Source: Pseudomonadota bacterium (lineage in GTDB: Bacteria > Pseudomonadota > Gammaproteobacteria > Burkholderiales > Burkholderiaceae_C). From it: 64,000 nucleotides of DNA. The notes beneath the pieces were generated by a model. The model made no database searches. It saw only the letters and a program-made list of their open reading frames with translations, and was not told the DNA's origin. Where the stretch lies: the NCBI GenBank assembly GCA_031119395.1, contig JAVHYA010000007.1:1-64000 (forward strand), in the 5' to 3' direction. Of this stretch, positions 7,632-16,994 are shown in pieces. A program made the position numbers and the translations under genes. Each line of letters opens with the position of its first letter. The stretch's first letter is position 1.

Positions 7632-8852
7632 TTGAGTTCTTCCAGATTCCTGGGCCTCGTGCCCCTGTGCGCCCTGCTTTTGCTGGGCGCCTGCCGCGAA
7701 CAGCCGAAAGCGGCCGCGCCCGCCGTGCCCGAAGTCACCGTGCGCACCCTGCAGAGCCAGAGCGTGCCGCTGCGCACCGAGCTGCCGGGCCGCACCGCCG
7801 CCTTCATGGTGGCCGAGGTGCGCCCGCAGGTGGGCGGCATCATCCGCAGCCGGCCCTTCACCGAGGGCGCCGCCGTCAAGGCCGGGCAGGTGCTGTACGA
7901 GATCGACCCCGCCCCCTTCCAGGCCGCGGTGCAGCAGCAGGAAGGCGCCCTGGCCAACGCCCGCGCCACCGTCAGCTCCACGCGCGCGCTGGCCGAGCGC
8001 TACAAGGCGCTGCTGCCGCAGAATGCGGTGAGCAAGCAGGAGCACGACAACGCCCAGGCCGCCTACGAGCAGGCCCAGGCCGCGGTGAAGGTGCAGACGG
8101 CCCTGCTCAACACGGCGCGCATCAACCTGCAGTACACCCAGGTGAAGGCGCCCATCGCCGGGCGCACCAGCCGCAGCAGCGTCACGCCGGGCGCGCTGGT
8201 GAGCGCCTCGCAGGCCACGCCGCTCTTGACCATCTCGCAGCTCGATCCGATCTACGTCGACATCACCCAGTCCAGCGCCGAGCTGGTGCGCATGCGCCAG
8301 GCGCTGATGGCCGGCAGGATCAACCGCCAGGACGAGTCTCAACGCGTGTCGCTCGTGATGGAGGACGGCACGCCCTACCCGGCCGAGGGCCGCGTGCAGC
8401 TCACCGAAGTGACGGTGGACCCGAGCAGCGGTTCGGTCACGCTGCGCGCGCGCTTCCCCAACCCCGACGGGCTGCTGCTGCCCGGCATGTACGTGCGCGC
8501 CGTGGTGACCGAGGGCGCCACGCCCGACGGCATCCTGGTGCCGCAGGCCGCCATCATCCGCGACCGCCGGGGCACGCCGCAGGCGCGCCTGGTGACGGCC
8601 GAGAACAAGCTCGAGCTGCGCAACGTGGTGGTCGCGCGCTCGGTGGGCCAGAACTGGCTGGTGAGCGAGGGACTCAAGCCCGGCGACCGGCTGGTGATGG
8701 CCGGCGGCCAGAACGTGCAGCCGGGCACGACCGTCAAGCCGGTCGACGAGCCGCCCGCGGCCGCCGCGGCACCGCAGAACGGCACGCCGGTCTCGCCCAC
8801 GGCCTCCGGCGCCGCCACGGGCACCGCAGCCGAAGCCGCCCGCAAGCCCTGA
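7632..8852 (+). CDS. RND efflux periplasmic adaptor subunit (MFP lipoprotein)
   Basis: This is the membrane-fusion protein of a tripartite drug-efflux pump of the AcrA/MexA type. It has 406 residues from the TTG at 7632, chosen because GAGAAGG lies 7 bases upstream and because it leads straight into a lipoprotein signal (LVPLCALLLLGAC, lipobox Cys near residue 20). The usual order is visible: a beta-barrel/lipoyl half (VRPQVGGIIRSRPFTEG), an alpha-helical hairpin rich in Gln and Ala, the second lipoyl half (INLQYTQVKAPIAGR), and a membrane-proximal domain. The tail is Pro/Ala-rich. An upstream in-frame ATG at 7558 is possible. The transporter gene follows after 10 bases. No TetR-type repressor gene is adjacent. 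Confidence 0.93.
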   Translation: MSSSRFLGLVPLCALLLLGACREQPKAAAPAVPEVTVRTLQSQSVPLRTELPGRTAAFMVAEVRPQVGGIIRSRPFTEGAAVKAGQVLYEIDPAPFQAAVQQQEGALANARATVSSTRALAERYKALLPQNAVSKQEHDNAQAAYEQAQAAVKVQTALLNTARINLQYTQVKAPIAGRTSRSSVTPGALVSASQATPLLTISQLDPIYVDITQSSAELVRMRQALMAGRINRQDESQRVSLVMEDGTPYPAEGRVQLTEVTVDPSSGSVTLRARFPNPDGLLLPGMYVRAVVTEGATPDGILVPQAAIIRDRRGTPQARLVTAENKLELRNVVVARSVGQNWLVSEGLKPGDRLVMAGGQNVQPGTTVKPVDEPPAAAAAPQNGTPVSPTASGAATGTAAEAARKP

Positions 8853-8862
8853 CCCGCCGCCG

Positions 8863-11800
8863 ATGATCTCCCGCTACTTCATCGACCGGCCCATCTTCGC
8901 CTGGGTCATCGCGATCACGATCATGCTGGCCGGCGCCCTGGCCATCCACCTGCTGCCGCTCACGCGCTACCCGACGGTGGCGCCGCCTTCGGTGAGCATC
9001 TTCTCGTACTACCCCGGTGCCAACGCGCAGACGCTGGAGAACAGCGTCACGCAGGTCATCGAGCAGCAGCTCACCGGCCTGGACGGCTACCTCTACATGA
9101 CGGCGCGCAGCGACTCCTCGGGGCGCGTGCAGATCCTGGTGAGCTTCCAGCCCGGCACCAACCCCGACACCGCGCAGGTGCAGGTGCAGAACCGCGTGCA
9201 GCAGGCCATCCCGCGCCTGCCGCAGCAGGTGCAGGACCAGGGCATCACGGTGCGCAAGGCCGGCGTGGCCACCGACCTGTTCGTGACGCTCTACGACAAG
9301 AGCGGCCGCATGGCGCCCGGCGACGTGGCCGACTACCTGGTGAGCGACCTGCAGGACCCGATCAGCCGGGTGGAGGGCGTGGGCGAGGTGCAGGTCATCG
9401 GCGGCCAGTACGCGATGCGCATCTGGCTCGACCCCTTCCGCCTGCGCAGCTATTCGCTCACGCCCTCGGACGTGCAGACGGCCATCCAGTCGCAGAACGT
9501 GCAGCTGGCCGCAGGCCAGATCGGCGACCAGCCGGCGCCGCCGGGCCAGCAGCTCAACGCGGTGGTCAATGCCCAGTCGCGCCTGCGCACGGCCGAGGAA
9601 TTCCAGGCCATCCTGGTGCGCAGCAACCCGGACGGCTCCACCGTGCTGCTCAAGGACGTGGCACGCGTCGAGCTGGGCTCGGCCAACTACACCTTCAGCG
9701 GCAACTTCAACGGCTTTCCGGCCTCGGGCATCGCGGTGCGCCTGGCGCCGGACGCCAACGCGCTGCAGTCCATCGCGGCCGTGAAGGCCACGGTGGAGCA
9801 ACTGCGCGGCGCCTTCCCGGCCGGCGTCGAGGTCGCCTACCCGGTGGACACCACGCCCTTCGTCGAGCAGGCCATCCACGACGTGGTCAAGACGCTGATC
9901 GAGGGCATCGTGCTGGTGGTGCTGGTGATGTTCCTGTTCCTGCAGAACTGGCGCGCCACGCTCATTCCGGCCATCGCGGTGCCGGTGGTGCTGCTGGGCA
10001 CCTTCGGCGTGCTGTCGGTGTTCGGCTATTCGATCAACATGCTGACGATGTTCGGCATGGTGCTGGCCATCGGCCTGCTGGTGGACGACGCGATCGTGGT
10101 GGTCGAGAACGTCGAGCGCCTGATGGCCGAGGAGCACCTCTCGCCCAAGGAGGCCACGCGCAAGTCGATGGGCGAGATCACCGGCGCGCTGATCGGCATC
10201 GGCGTGGTGCTGTCGGCCGTGTTCCTGCCGATGGCCTTCTTCGGCGGCGCCACCGGCATCATCTACCGGCAGTTCTCGATCACCATCGTCTCGGCCATGG
10301 TGCTGTCGGTGCTGGTGGCGCTGATCCTCACGCCCGCGCTGTGCGGCCAGCTGCTCAAGCAGCACACGGCCGACCAGAAGAAGACCACCGGCTTCTTCGG
10401 CTGGTTCAACCGCTTCTTCGACCGCCAGGTGGACCGCTACGAAGGCAGTCTGCGCAAGCGGCTGCCGCGGCGCGCGCTCTTCATGGGCATCTACGTGCTG
10501 ATCGTCGCCGGCATGGTGGCGATGTTCATGAAGACGCCCACCGGCTTCCTGCCCGACGAGGACCAGGGCTCGCTGATCGTCAACTACACGCTGCCCGAAG
10601 GCGCGACGCTGGAGCAGACGCGCGCGGTGGCGCAGCGCATCAGCACGCACTTCCGCGAGAAGGACGCGGCCAACGTCGAGGGCGTGTTCACCTCGCCGGG
10701 CTTCAGCAATGCCGGCTCGGGCCAGAACCAGGGCCAGGCCTTCATCAAGCTCAAGGACTGGAGCGAGCGCAAGGGCACAGAGAACAGCGTCTTCGCGATT
10801 CGCGAGCGCGCGCGCCAGGCGCTGGCCAACGACCCGGTGGCGCGGCTGATCGTGGTGATCGTGCCGCCCTCGGTGTCGGGCCTGGGCAACTCCGCCGGCT
10901 TCGACCTGCAGCTGCAGAACATCTCCAGCATGCCGCGCGACCAGTTCCTCGGCCTGCGCGACAAGCTGCTGGCCACCGCCCGCAAGGATCCCGACCTGCG
11001 CCAGGTGCGCTTCCAGGGCCTGGAAGACCAGCCGCAGCTGCAGGTCGATATCGACCGCGCCAAGGCCGGCGCGCTGGGCATCGGCCAGGCGCAGATCAAC
11101 ACCCTGCTCACTTCCACCATCGGCAGCATCTACATCGGCGACTTCATCGACCGCAACCGGGTGAAGAACGTCTACCTGCAGGCCGACGCGCCCTACCGCA
11201 TGAACCCGGAGGACATCGGCCTGTGGAGCCTGCGCACCAACAGCGGGGCGATGGCGCCCTTCTCCACCATCGCCACCTCGCGCTGGATGTACGGCCCCTC
11301 GGCGCTGTACCGCTACAACGGCATGCCGTCCTTCAACATCCAGGGCGAGGCGGCGCCGGGCTTCAGCTCGGGCGAGGCGCTCACCCGCATGGAGCAGTAC
11401 GTGGCCGACCTGCAGGGCGACGCCCAGAGCGGCGTGCGCGGTGCGTGGACGGGCCTGTCGTACCAGGAGAAGCTGGCCTCGGGGCAGGCGCTGTCGCTTT
11501 ACCTGATCTCGCTGCTGGTGGTGTTCCTGGCGCTCGCGGCCCTGTACGAGAGCTGGAGCATTCCGGTGTCGGTGCTGCTGGTGGTGCCGCTGGGCATCGT
11601 GGGCGCGCTGGTGGCGGCCAACCTGCGCGGCATGAACAACGACATCTTCTTCCAGGTCGGCCTGCTCACCACCATGGGCCTGGCGGCCAAGAACGCGATC
11701 CTGATCGTCGAGTTCGCGGCCGACGGCGAGCGGCGCGGCCTGCCGGTGTGGGACGCGGTGCTCGAGGCCGCGCGCCTGCGCCTGCGGCCGATCCTGATGA

Positions 11801-12033
11801 CCTCGCTGGCCTTCGTGGCCGGCGTCATCCCGCTGGCCGTCGCCACCGGCGCCGGCTCGGGCAGCCAGCACGCCATCGGCACCGGCGTGATCGGCGGCAT
11901 GGTCACCGGCACCATCCTGGCGATCTTCTTCGTGCCGCTGTTCTACCTGATCGTGCGCACAGTCGGCCGCCGGCCCGCCGCGGTCGACGCGCCGCCGACG
12001 GAAGGCACGGCGCGCCTGCAGGGCGAGGGATGA
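8863..12033 (+). CDS. RND multidrug efflux transporter, HAE-1 family (AcrB/MexB type)
   Basis: This inner-membrane proton antiporter exports hydrophobic and amphiphilic compounds and works as a trimer with the adaptor encoded just upstream. At 1056 residues it has normal family length. The N-terminus MISRYFIDRPIFAWVIAI is the typical first transmembrane helix. The proton-relay aspartates are present as VDDAIVVVENVE (D408, D409). Two large periplasmic loops and twelve membrane spans can be inferred. The final part carries LRPILMTSLAF and GTGVIGGM, as in HAE-1 pumps. There is no outer-membrane channel gene downstream; the next gene is an aldo/keto reductase that overlaps the stop codon, so the pump probably borrows a channel encoded elsewhere. 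Confidence 0.95.
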   Translation: MISRYFIDRPIFAWVIAITIMLAGALAIHLLPLTRYPTVAPPSVSIFSYYPGANAQTLENSVTQVIEQQLTGLDGYLYMTARSDSSGRVQILVSFQPGTNPDTAQVQVQNRVQQAIPRLPQQVQDQGITVRKAGVATDLFVTLYDKSGRMAPGDVADYLVSDLQDPISRVEGVGEVQVIGGQYAMRIWLDPFRLRSYSLTPSDVQTAIQSQNVQLAAGQIGDQPAPPGQQLNAVVNAQSRLRTAEEFQAILVRSNPDGSTVLLKDVARVELGSANYTFSGNFNGFPASGIAVRLAPDANALQSIAAVKATVEQLRGAFPAGVEVAYPVDTTPFVEQAIHDVVKTLIEGIVLVVLVMFLFLQNWRATLIPAIAVPVVLLGTFGVLSVFGYSINMLTMFGMVLAIGLLVDDAIVVVENVERLMAEEHLSPKEATRKSMGEITGALIGIGVVLSAVFLPMAFFGGATGIIYRQFSITIVSAMVLSVLVALILTPALCGQLLKQHTADQKKTTGFFGWFNRFFDRQVDRYEGSLRKRLPRRALFMGIYVLIVAGMVAMFMKTPTGFLPDEDQGSLIVNYTLPEGATLEQTRAVAQRISTHFREKDAANVEGVFTSPGFSNAGSGQNQGQAFIKLKDWSERKGTENSVFAIRERARQALANDPVARLIVVIVPPSVSGLGNSAGFDLQLQNISSMPRDQFLGLRDKLLATARKDPDLRQVRFQGLEDQPQLQVDIDRAKAGALGIGQAQINTLLTSTIGSIYIGDFIDRNRVKNVYLQADAPYRMNPEDIGLWSLRTNSGAMAPFSTIATSRWMYGPSALYRYNGMPSFNIQGEAAPGFSSGEALTRMEQYVADLQGDAQSGVRGAWTGLSYQEKLASGQALSLYLISLLVVFLALAALYESWSIPVSVLLVVPLGIVGALVAANLRGMNNDIFFQVGLLTTMGLAAKNAILIVEFAADGERRGLPVWDAVLEAARLRLRPILMTSLAFVAGVIPLAVATGAGSGSQHAIGTGVIGGMVTGTILAIFFVPLFYLIVRTVGRRPAAVDAPPTEGTARLQGEG

Positions 12034-12992
12034 AGGCAGCGCGCGGCGGCCTGACCCGTGCGCAGTGGCTGCGCGGGGCCGGCGCCGCCGCCGTGGTAGC
12101 TGGTGCGTCCGGCCTGGGCATCGTCCCCGCGCGTGCACGGCCGGCCGCTCGCGCGCAGACTGGCGCCATGCACACCCGACCCATCCCCTCCTCCGGCGAA
12201 GCGCTGCCCGTCATCGGCTGCGGCACCTGGCTCGGTTTCGACCATGCGCCGGGCAGCGCCGAGTACCAGCGCCTGCCCGGCGTGCTGGCCGCGCTCTTCG
12301 CCGCCGGCGGCCGCGTGATCGACAGCTCGCCCATGTACGGGCGCGCCGAGGAGAACACCGGCACGCTGCTGGCCGCGGCACCCGGCGGCGGTTCGGCGCC
12401 CTTCATCGCCACCAAGGTCTGGACGCGCGGCCGCGAGGCCGGCATCGCGCAGATGGAAACGTCGATGCAGCGCCTGCGCACGCAGCGCATCGACCTCATG
12501 CAGATCCACAACCTGGTCGACTGGAAAGTGCATCTGCGGACGCTGCGCGACTGGAAGACCCGGGGCCGCATCCGCTACCTGGGCATCACGCACTACACGC
12601 CCAGCGCGCACGACGAGGTCGAGGCCGTGCTGCGCGCCGAGAAGCTGGACTTCCTGCAGATCAACTATGCGCTGGACGACCGCGCCGTCGAGCAGCGCCT
12701 GCTGCCGCTGGCCGCCGAGCGCGGCGTGGCCGTGATCGTGAACCAGCCCTTCGGCGGCGGCGGCCTGCTGCGCCGCCTGCGCGAGCGGCCGCTGCCGCCC
12801 TGGGCCGCCGAGATCGGCTGCACCAGTTGGGCGCAGGTGCTGCTCAAGTTCGTGCTGAGCCACCCGGCCGTGACCTGCGCGATTCCCGGCACCAGCCGGC
12901 CGGAGCACATGGCGGACAACGCCGCTGCCGGCACCGGCGTGCTGCCCGACGCGGCCTTCTGGCAGCGCCATGCGGCCGCCGTGCTGGGCTGA
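12030..12992 (+). CDS. Aldo/keto reductase with N-terminal export-like segment
   Basis: This is an NAD(P)H-dependent oxidoreductase of the AKR fold. The 320-residue product starts at the ATG overlapping the RND stop (ATGA). Residues 1-45 form a hydrophobic Ala-rich leader (GAGAAAVVAGASGLGIVPARA) that looks like a signal sequence; the arginines are not adjacent, so a standard Tat motif is not clear. The catalytic tetrad is visible as DSSPMYGRAEE (Asp, Tyr), FIATKVW (Lys) and MQIHNL (His). The C-terminal cofactor loop is IPGTSRPEHMADN. An internal ATG at 12168 would give a cytoplasmic form beginning MHTRPIPSSGE. Its coupling to an efflux operon is unusual, and no substrate can be named. Confidence 0.88.
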   Translation: MKAARGGLTRAQWLRGAGAAAVVAGASGLGIVPARARPAARAQTGAMHTRPIPSSGEALPVIGCGTWLGFDHAPGSAEYQRLPGVLAALFAAGGRVIDSSPMYGRAEENTGTLLAAAPGGGSAPFIATKVWTRGREAGIAQMETSMQRLRTQRIDLMQIHNLVDWKVHLRTLRDWKTRGRIRYLGITHYTPSAHDEVEAVLRAEKLDFLQINYALDDRAVEQRLLPLAAERGVAVIVNQPFGGGGLLRRLRERPLPPWAAEIGCTSWAQVLLKFVLSHPAVTCAIPGTSRPEHMADNAAAGTGVLPDAAFWQRHAAAVLG

Positions 12993-12994
12993 AC

Positions 12995-13050
12995 CGCTAT
13001 CGATTTGATAGCTGCTGGCGCCCGCCCCGCGGGCGCTGCGGGCACTATTC
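12995..13050 (-). repeat. CTATC/GATAG hairpin repeat, copy 3
   Basis: CGCTATC-GATTT-GATAGC (12995-13012), then GCGCCCGCCCCGCGGGCGC, itself a GC-rich hairpin. It lies between two convergent genes and could act as a terminator-like structure. Its end runs into the last codons of the Bug gene. Confidence 0.85.
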
Positions 13051-14007
13051 GAACTTGACGTTGTGCTCGCGCACGGTGGCGCCGAAGGCGTCGTACTGCG
13101 TGCGGAAATACTCGGCAAACTTCGCGGGGCTCATGCCGTAGCCCTCGAAGCCCTGCTGCACCAGCTGTGCGTGCACCTCGGGGCGCTTCAGCGTGTCCTG
13201 CAGTTCCTGCGAGAGCCTGTCGGTGATCGCCTGCGGCAGCCCCGGCGGCCCGAAGAAGCCGGCCCACGGCGTGATGGTGAGCTTGCCCAGCCCCAGTTCG
13301 CCGCCCGTGGGCACGTCCGGCAACAGGGCGCTGCGCTGCGGCAGCAGCGCCACCAGCGCGCGGATGCGCCCTTCCTTCACGAAACCCGGTGCCAGCGTGC
13401 CGGTGGTGAACATCATCTGGATCTGCCCGCCGAGCAGGTCGGTCATGGCCTGCATGTCGCCCTTGTAGCGTGCGTTGACCACCTTGCGGTCGCCCAGCAG
13501 CTGCAGCATCGCCAGCTCCGAGGCGCTGTTGCTCGACGCCGAGTTGAGCGCCCCGGGTTTGGACGCCACCAGTGCCAGCAGCTCGTTCACGCTCTTGACC
13601 GGCAGGCTCGCGGGCACCACCAGGAACATCGAGAACTGCCCGGCCGAACTGATCGGCGTGAAGGCCTTGAAGGGGTCGTAGGGTGGCGTCGGCCGCAGCG
13701 TGGGCGCGGCCACCATCGCGGTGTTGGTGCCCATCAGCAGCGTGTAGCCATCGGGCTTCGCCGACGACGCGGCCTGCGCCGCGAGCACGCCGTCGGCGCC
13801 GGGGCGGTTCTCCACGATCACCTGCTGGCCGAGCTGCTTGCCCAGCCCTTCCGCGATGATGCGTGTGAGCGCGTCGGCGCCGCCGCCCGGGGCGAAGCCG
13901 ACGATCAGCTTGAGCGGCTTGTTCGGATACGCGTCCGCGCTCCATGCCGCCGTGGCGGGCCATGCGGCAGCGGCCAGTGCTGCCAGGGTCAGGGTTCTGC
14001 GTCGCAT
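13045..14007 (-). CDS. Bug family tripartite tricarboxylate transporter receptor
   Basis: This is a periplasmic solute-binding protein of the TctC/Bug family, 320 residues. It has a Sec signal (MRRRTLTLAALAAAAWPATAAWSA), then YPNKPLKLIVGFAPGGGADALTR, the family ligand-loop signature, and later KPDGYTLLMGTNT and YDPFKAFTPIS. The ATG at 14007 has GGAGG eight bases upstream. Bug proteins bind carboxylates, amino acids or amides; the ligand cannot be predicted from sequence. The porin gene lies upstream on the same strand with a 14-base gap, so porin and receptor are co-transcribed. Neighbouring dehydratase genes suggest the ligand is their substrate. Confidence 0.93.
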   Translation of the reverse strand: MRRRTLTLAALAAAAWPATAAWSADAYPNKPLKLIVGFAPGGGADALTRIIAEGLGKQLGQQVIVENRPGADGVLAAQAASSAKPDGYTLLMGTNTAMVAAPTLRPTPPYDPFKAFTPISSAGQFSMFLVVPASLPVKSVNELLALVASKPGALNSASSNSASELAMLQLLGDRKVVNARYKGDMQAMTDLLGGQIQMMFTTGTLAPGFVKEGRIRALVALLPQRSALLPDVPTGGELGLGKLTITPWAGFFGPPGLPQAITDRLSQELQDTLKRPEVHAQLVQQGFEGYGMSPAKFAEYFRTQYDAFGATVREHNVKFE

Positions 14008-14021
14008 GCGTGGCCTCCGTT

Positions 14022-15155
14022 TCAAAAGAGATGGCGCACGCCGAGATCCAGGCCGGTCGAGCGATGCCCGGCCCCCGGCGCCACGCCGCCGCTGACCACG
14101 TAGCGCGCCTGCCCGCTGTTCGTCAGCCGCGCGTAGGTGCCATACAGCGCGGTGCGCTTGGAAAGGTTGTGCACGTAGCCGATGCCGAACTGCCGCGCGT
14201 CGTCGCGGCTGCGCGGCATGCCGTTGACGTTGCGCAGGTTCTCGTCGCTGCGGTCGTCGAGGTAGGCGTAGCTGATGCGGATGCGCCCGACGTCGAAGGC
14301 CGGGATGTGCGCGCCGATCTCGGCCGTGTTCTTGCGCACCGTGCCGAGTGCCAGCTTCACCGCCACCTTGTTGTAGAGCGCGAAGAACTTGGCGAAGCCC
14401 GCATCCCACGAGCCGCCGATGTTGGCGTGCGTGTAGTCGCCGAGGGTGGCGGTGGACTTGAACTTCGAGCGCGTGACGGCCGCCGCCACGTCGAACGCGC
14501 CCGACGCGAAGCCCAGGCGCGCGCCGGCGAAGTTGCCGTCGTCGCGGTTCACGGCGGTGGAAAGGTTCTCGCCGGTGCCGACCATCGCCATGCCGTAGAA
14601 GCCGCCCAGGTTGGGCGGCAGCCAGTAGCTCACGGTGTTGCTGCCGGCGATGGTGGTGGGCAGTGGCCCGGTGCCGACGGTCGCGAAGGTCAGGTTGCCC
14701 GCGCGCGCGACGCCGTTGGCGTTGAAGGGGTCGAAGTAGATGCTGTTGTAGTGCGTCGGAATGAAGTCGCGGCCCAGCCGCACTTCGCCCAGGGTGTCGG
14801 ACGAGAGACTGACGTAGGACATGCGGTCGAAGGCGATGGTGCCCGCCGCGCCCGCGCCGCTCGCCTGGTTGCTGCTGTTGCTCGGGCGGCCGTCGCCCGT
14901 GTCGGGGTTCAGGCTGCCTTCGAGCCAGAAGCCCGCCCGCAGGCCGCCGCCCAGGTCCTCGGAGCCGCGAAAGCCCAGCCGGCTGGTGGACAGGCCGCCG
15001 TTGGACAGCGCCCTCACCGACCCGCCGCCCGGCCCCGCGCCGTTCGTGTACTGGATGCCGAGGTCCATCACACCGAACACCGTCACGCTGGATTGCGCCT
15101 GGGCCGCGCCGGTGCCGGCCAGCCCCAGCGCCGACCACATCAAGATGCTTTTCAT
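14022..15155 (-). CDS. General bacterial porin (Omp32/Porin_4 type)
   Basis: This is an outer-membrane 16-stranded porin of the beta-proteobacterial type, 377 residues. The signal peptide is MKSILMWSALGLAGTGAAQA, followed by SSVTVFGVMDLGIQYTN, the typical first strand. The middle has repeated alternating strands with Gly/Asp/Asn turns, and the protein ends in GVRHLF with the C-terminal Phe recognised by the BAM complex. The start at 15155 has GGAGA upstream. Its position between a dehydratase gene and a Bug receptor gene suggests it lets the pathway substrate through the outer membrane. Substrate selectivity cannot be read from the sequence. Confidence 0.93.
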   Translation of the reverse strand: MKSILMWSALGLAGTGAAQAQSSVTVFGVMDLGIQYTNGAGPGGGSVRALSNGGLSTSRLGFRGSEDLGGGLRAGFWLEGSLNPDTGDGRPSNSSNQASGAGAAGTIAFDRMSYVSLSSDTLGEVRLGRDFIPTHYNSIYFDPFNANGVARAGNLTFATVGTGPLPTTIAGSNTVSYWLPPNLGGFYGMAMVGTGENLSTAVNRDDGNFAGARLGFASGAFDVAAAVTRSKFKSTATLGDYTHANIGGSWDAGFAKFFALYNKVAVKLALGTVRKNTAEIGAHIPAFDVGRIRISYAYLDDRSDENLRNVNGMPRSRDDARQFGIGYVHNLSKRTALYGTYARLTNSGQARYVVSGGVAPGAGHRSTGLDLGVRHLF

Positions 15156-15284
15156 GGGTTGCCTGTCTCCTGCTTCTCGTCTTGGGTTGAAAACTCTGTC
15201 GAACGAACGAAGGCGCGCAGGGCTGCGCCACCGGGGGCGGACGAGGGTCCGCACCGGTTGGCGAAAGCCGGGGTTGGAAGCGGT

Positions 15285-16994
15285 CTAGCCGGGGGGCGCG
15301 GTGCGCGCGATGCGCTCGGCACGCACGAGCACGGCGCCCTCCGAGAGCGGGCCCACGTTGCGCCGGTACTGCTGCAGCCAGCCGGTGTCGTTCACCGGCG
15401 GCGGCGCCTGCCAGTCGTCGCGGCGCGCCTGCAATTCGGCGTCGGTCAAATCGATGTCGAGGCGGCGCGCGTCGAGGTCGATGGTGATGCGGTCGCCGTC
15501 GCGCACCAGGCCGAGCGGCCCGCCGAGCGCCGCCTCGGGCGACACCTCGGCCACCACCAGGCCCTTGCAGACCAGGCCGGAAAGGTGACCGTCCGTGAGC
15601 AGCGCGACCTGGTCGCCCAGCCCCGCGCCATCGACGGCGAAGACCACGCGCGATGCGCCGCCGCCCATCGCCGGTCCGCCGCAGGCACCGGCGCCGCGCA
15701 TCACGATCACCTGGCCGGGCACGATCTCGCCCTTCTTCAGCGCGGCGATGGCTGCGTCCGACGTCCAGAAGCACACCGCCGGTCCGGTGAAGCGGCGCAC
15801 CTTGCGCTCGGCGATGCCGGTCTTGATGAGCCCCGACTCCGGCGCGAGGTTGCCGCGCAGCAGCACGATGGCCGGCAGCGGCGCCACCGGTCGATCCATG
15901 GGGCGGATCACTTCGGCGTTGGCCACCTCGGCATCGCGCAGGTTGTCGGCGACCGTGCCGCCGGTGACGGTGCGCGCGCCGGTGTCGAGCAGCGGCTCCA
16001 GTTGCTTCATCAACGCGCGGCAGCCGCCGGCCGCCTCGAAGGCCTCGATGGAGTCGCCGCCGATGGGCCGCACGCCGGCCAGCACCGGCGTTTCGGGGCC
16101 CAGGCGCTCGAACATGCCGTAGACGTCGACGCCGGTCTCGCCCTCGGTCGCCACCGCCTGCAGGTGCTTGGCGGTGTTGAGCGAGCCGCCGATCGACAGC
16201 ACCGCGCGCACCGCATTGGCGAAGGCGCCGGGCGTGAGGATGTCGCGCGGCTTGAGGTCCTCCCACACCATCTGCACGATGCGCGCCCCGGCCGCGCGCA
16301 CGTCGGCCATCATCTTCGGGCTCAGGGCCGCCACCGGCGCACTGCCGGGCAGCGCCATGCCGAGCGCCTCGCAGACGATGTGCATCGAGTTGGCCGTGCC
16401 CAGGCCCGAGCACACGCCGGGGCCGCGGATGGCCTCGCGGCTCATGCCCACGAGTTCTTCCACCGGCAGGTTGCCCGTGACCGCATGCATCGCTCCGATG
16501 AACACCTCCTCGATGTCCATGTGGTGGCCCTTGTACTCACCGCTGGGCTGGTAGCCGCAGGGCACGAGCAGCGTGGGGATGTTCAAGCGCGCGGCGGCCA
16601 TGAGCTGGCCCGGCACGGTCTTGTCGCAGGACGTGAGGCAGACCATGCCGTCGAGCTGCGCGCCTTCGACGGCCACCTCGATGTCGTTGGTGACGAGGTC
16701 GCGCGCCGCCAGCATGTAGGCGCCGCGCGCACCTGCGCCGGTGATGAAGTCGCTCGGCGCGGCGGTACGGATCTCGAAGGGCACGCCGCCCGCCGCGCGG
16801 ATGGCGTCCTTGATCTCCACCGCCACGCGGTCGAGGTGGCTGAAGCAGGCAGCCAGTTCCGACGAGCTGTTGACGATGGCGATCTTGGGCTTCTCGCAGT
16901 CCTCCTCGGGAATGCCGAGCGCGCGCCAGTGCGCGTTGCGCACCGACCAGAGGTAGGAGCCGCGCGGGAAGTTGCTGCGGAGCGGGCGGGTCAT
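15285..16994 (-). CDS. IlvD/Edd family iron-sulfur dehydratase
   Basis: Members of this family dehydrate dihydroxy acids or sugar acids to 2-oxo acids. The protein has 569 residues. The three cluster-binding cysteines are visible: AACFSHL near residue 50, LTSCDKTVPG near 120 and GPGVCSGLGTANSM near 190. The C-terminal half carries GAGACGGPAMGGG and TDGHLSGL, typical of the family. It is not the branched-chain IlvD by context: the start at 16994 overlaps or nearly abuts the AcnX small-subunit stop at 16991, and the operon contains transport genes and an IclR gene. It therefore probably acts on a hydroxylated organic acid produced or used with AcnX. The exact substrate is unknown. Confidence 0.9.
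   Translation of the reverse strand: MTRPLRSNFPRGSYLWSVRNAHWRALGIPEEDCEKPKIAIVNSSSELAACFSHLDRVAVEIKDAIRAAGGVPFEIRTAAPSDFITGAGARGAYMLAARDLVTNDIEVAVEGAQLDGMVCLTSCDKTVPGQLMAAARLNIPTLLVPCGYQPSGEYKGHHMDIEEVFIGAMHAVTGNLPVEELVGMSREAIRGPGVCSGLGTANSMHIVCEALGMALPGSAPVAALSPKMMADVRAAGARIVQMVWEDLKPRDILTPGAFANAVRAVLSIGGSLNTAKHLQAVATEGETGVDVYGMFERLGPETPVLAGVRPIGGDSIEAFEAAGGCRALMKQLEPLLDTGARTVTGGTVADNLRDAEVANAEVIRPMDRPVAPLPAIVLLRGNLAPESGLIKTGIAERKVRRFTGPAVCFWTSDAAIAALKKGEIVPGQVIVMRGAGACGGPAMGGGASRVVFAVDGAGLGDQVALLTDGHLSGLVCKGLVVAEVSPEAALGGPLGLVRDGDRITIDLDARRLDIDLTDAELQARRDDWQAPPPVNDTGWLQQYRRNVGPLSEGAVLVRAERIARTAPPG

Noticed and set aside
8734..12138. An 1134-codon open frame on the minus strand
   Set aside because: It is antisense to the RND transporter gene and is full of His, Arg and Gln repeats typical of a shadow frame.
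15285..16994. Biosynthetic IlvD (valine/isoleucine synthesis)
   Set aside because: The sequence is an IlvD/Edd relative, but it is coupled to AcnX genes, a porin and a Bug receptor under an IclR gene, which fits catabolism.
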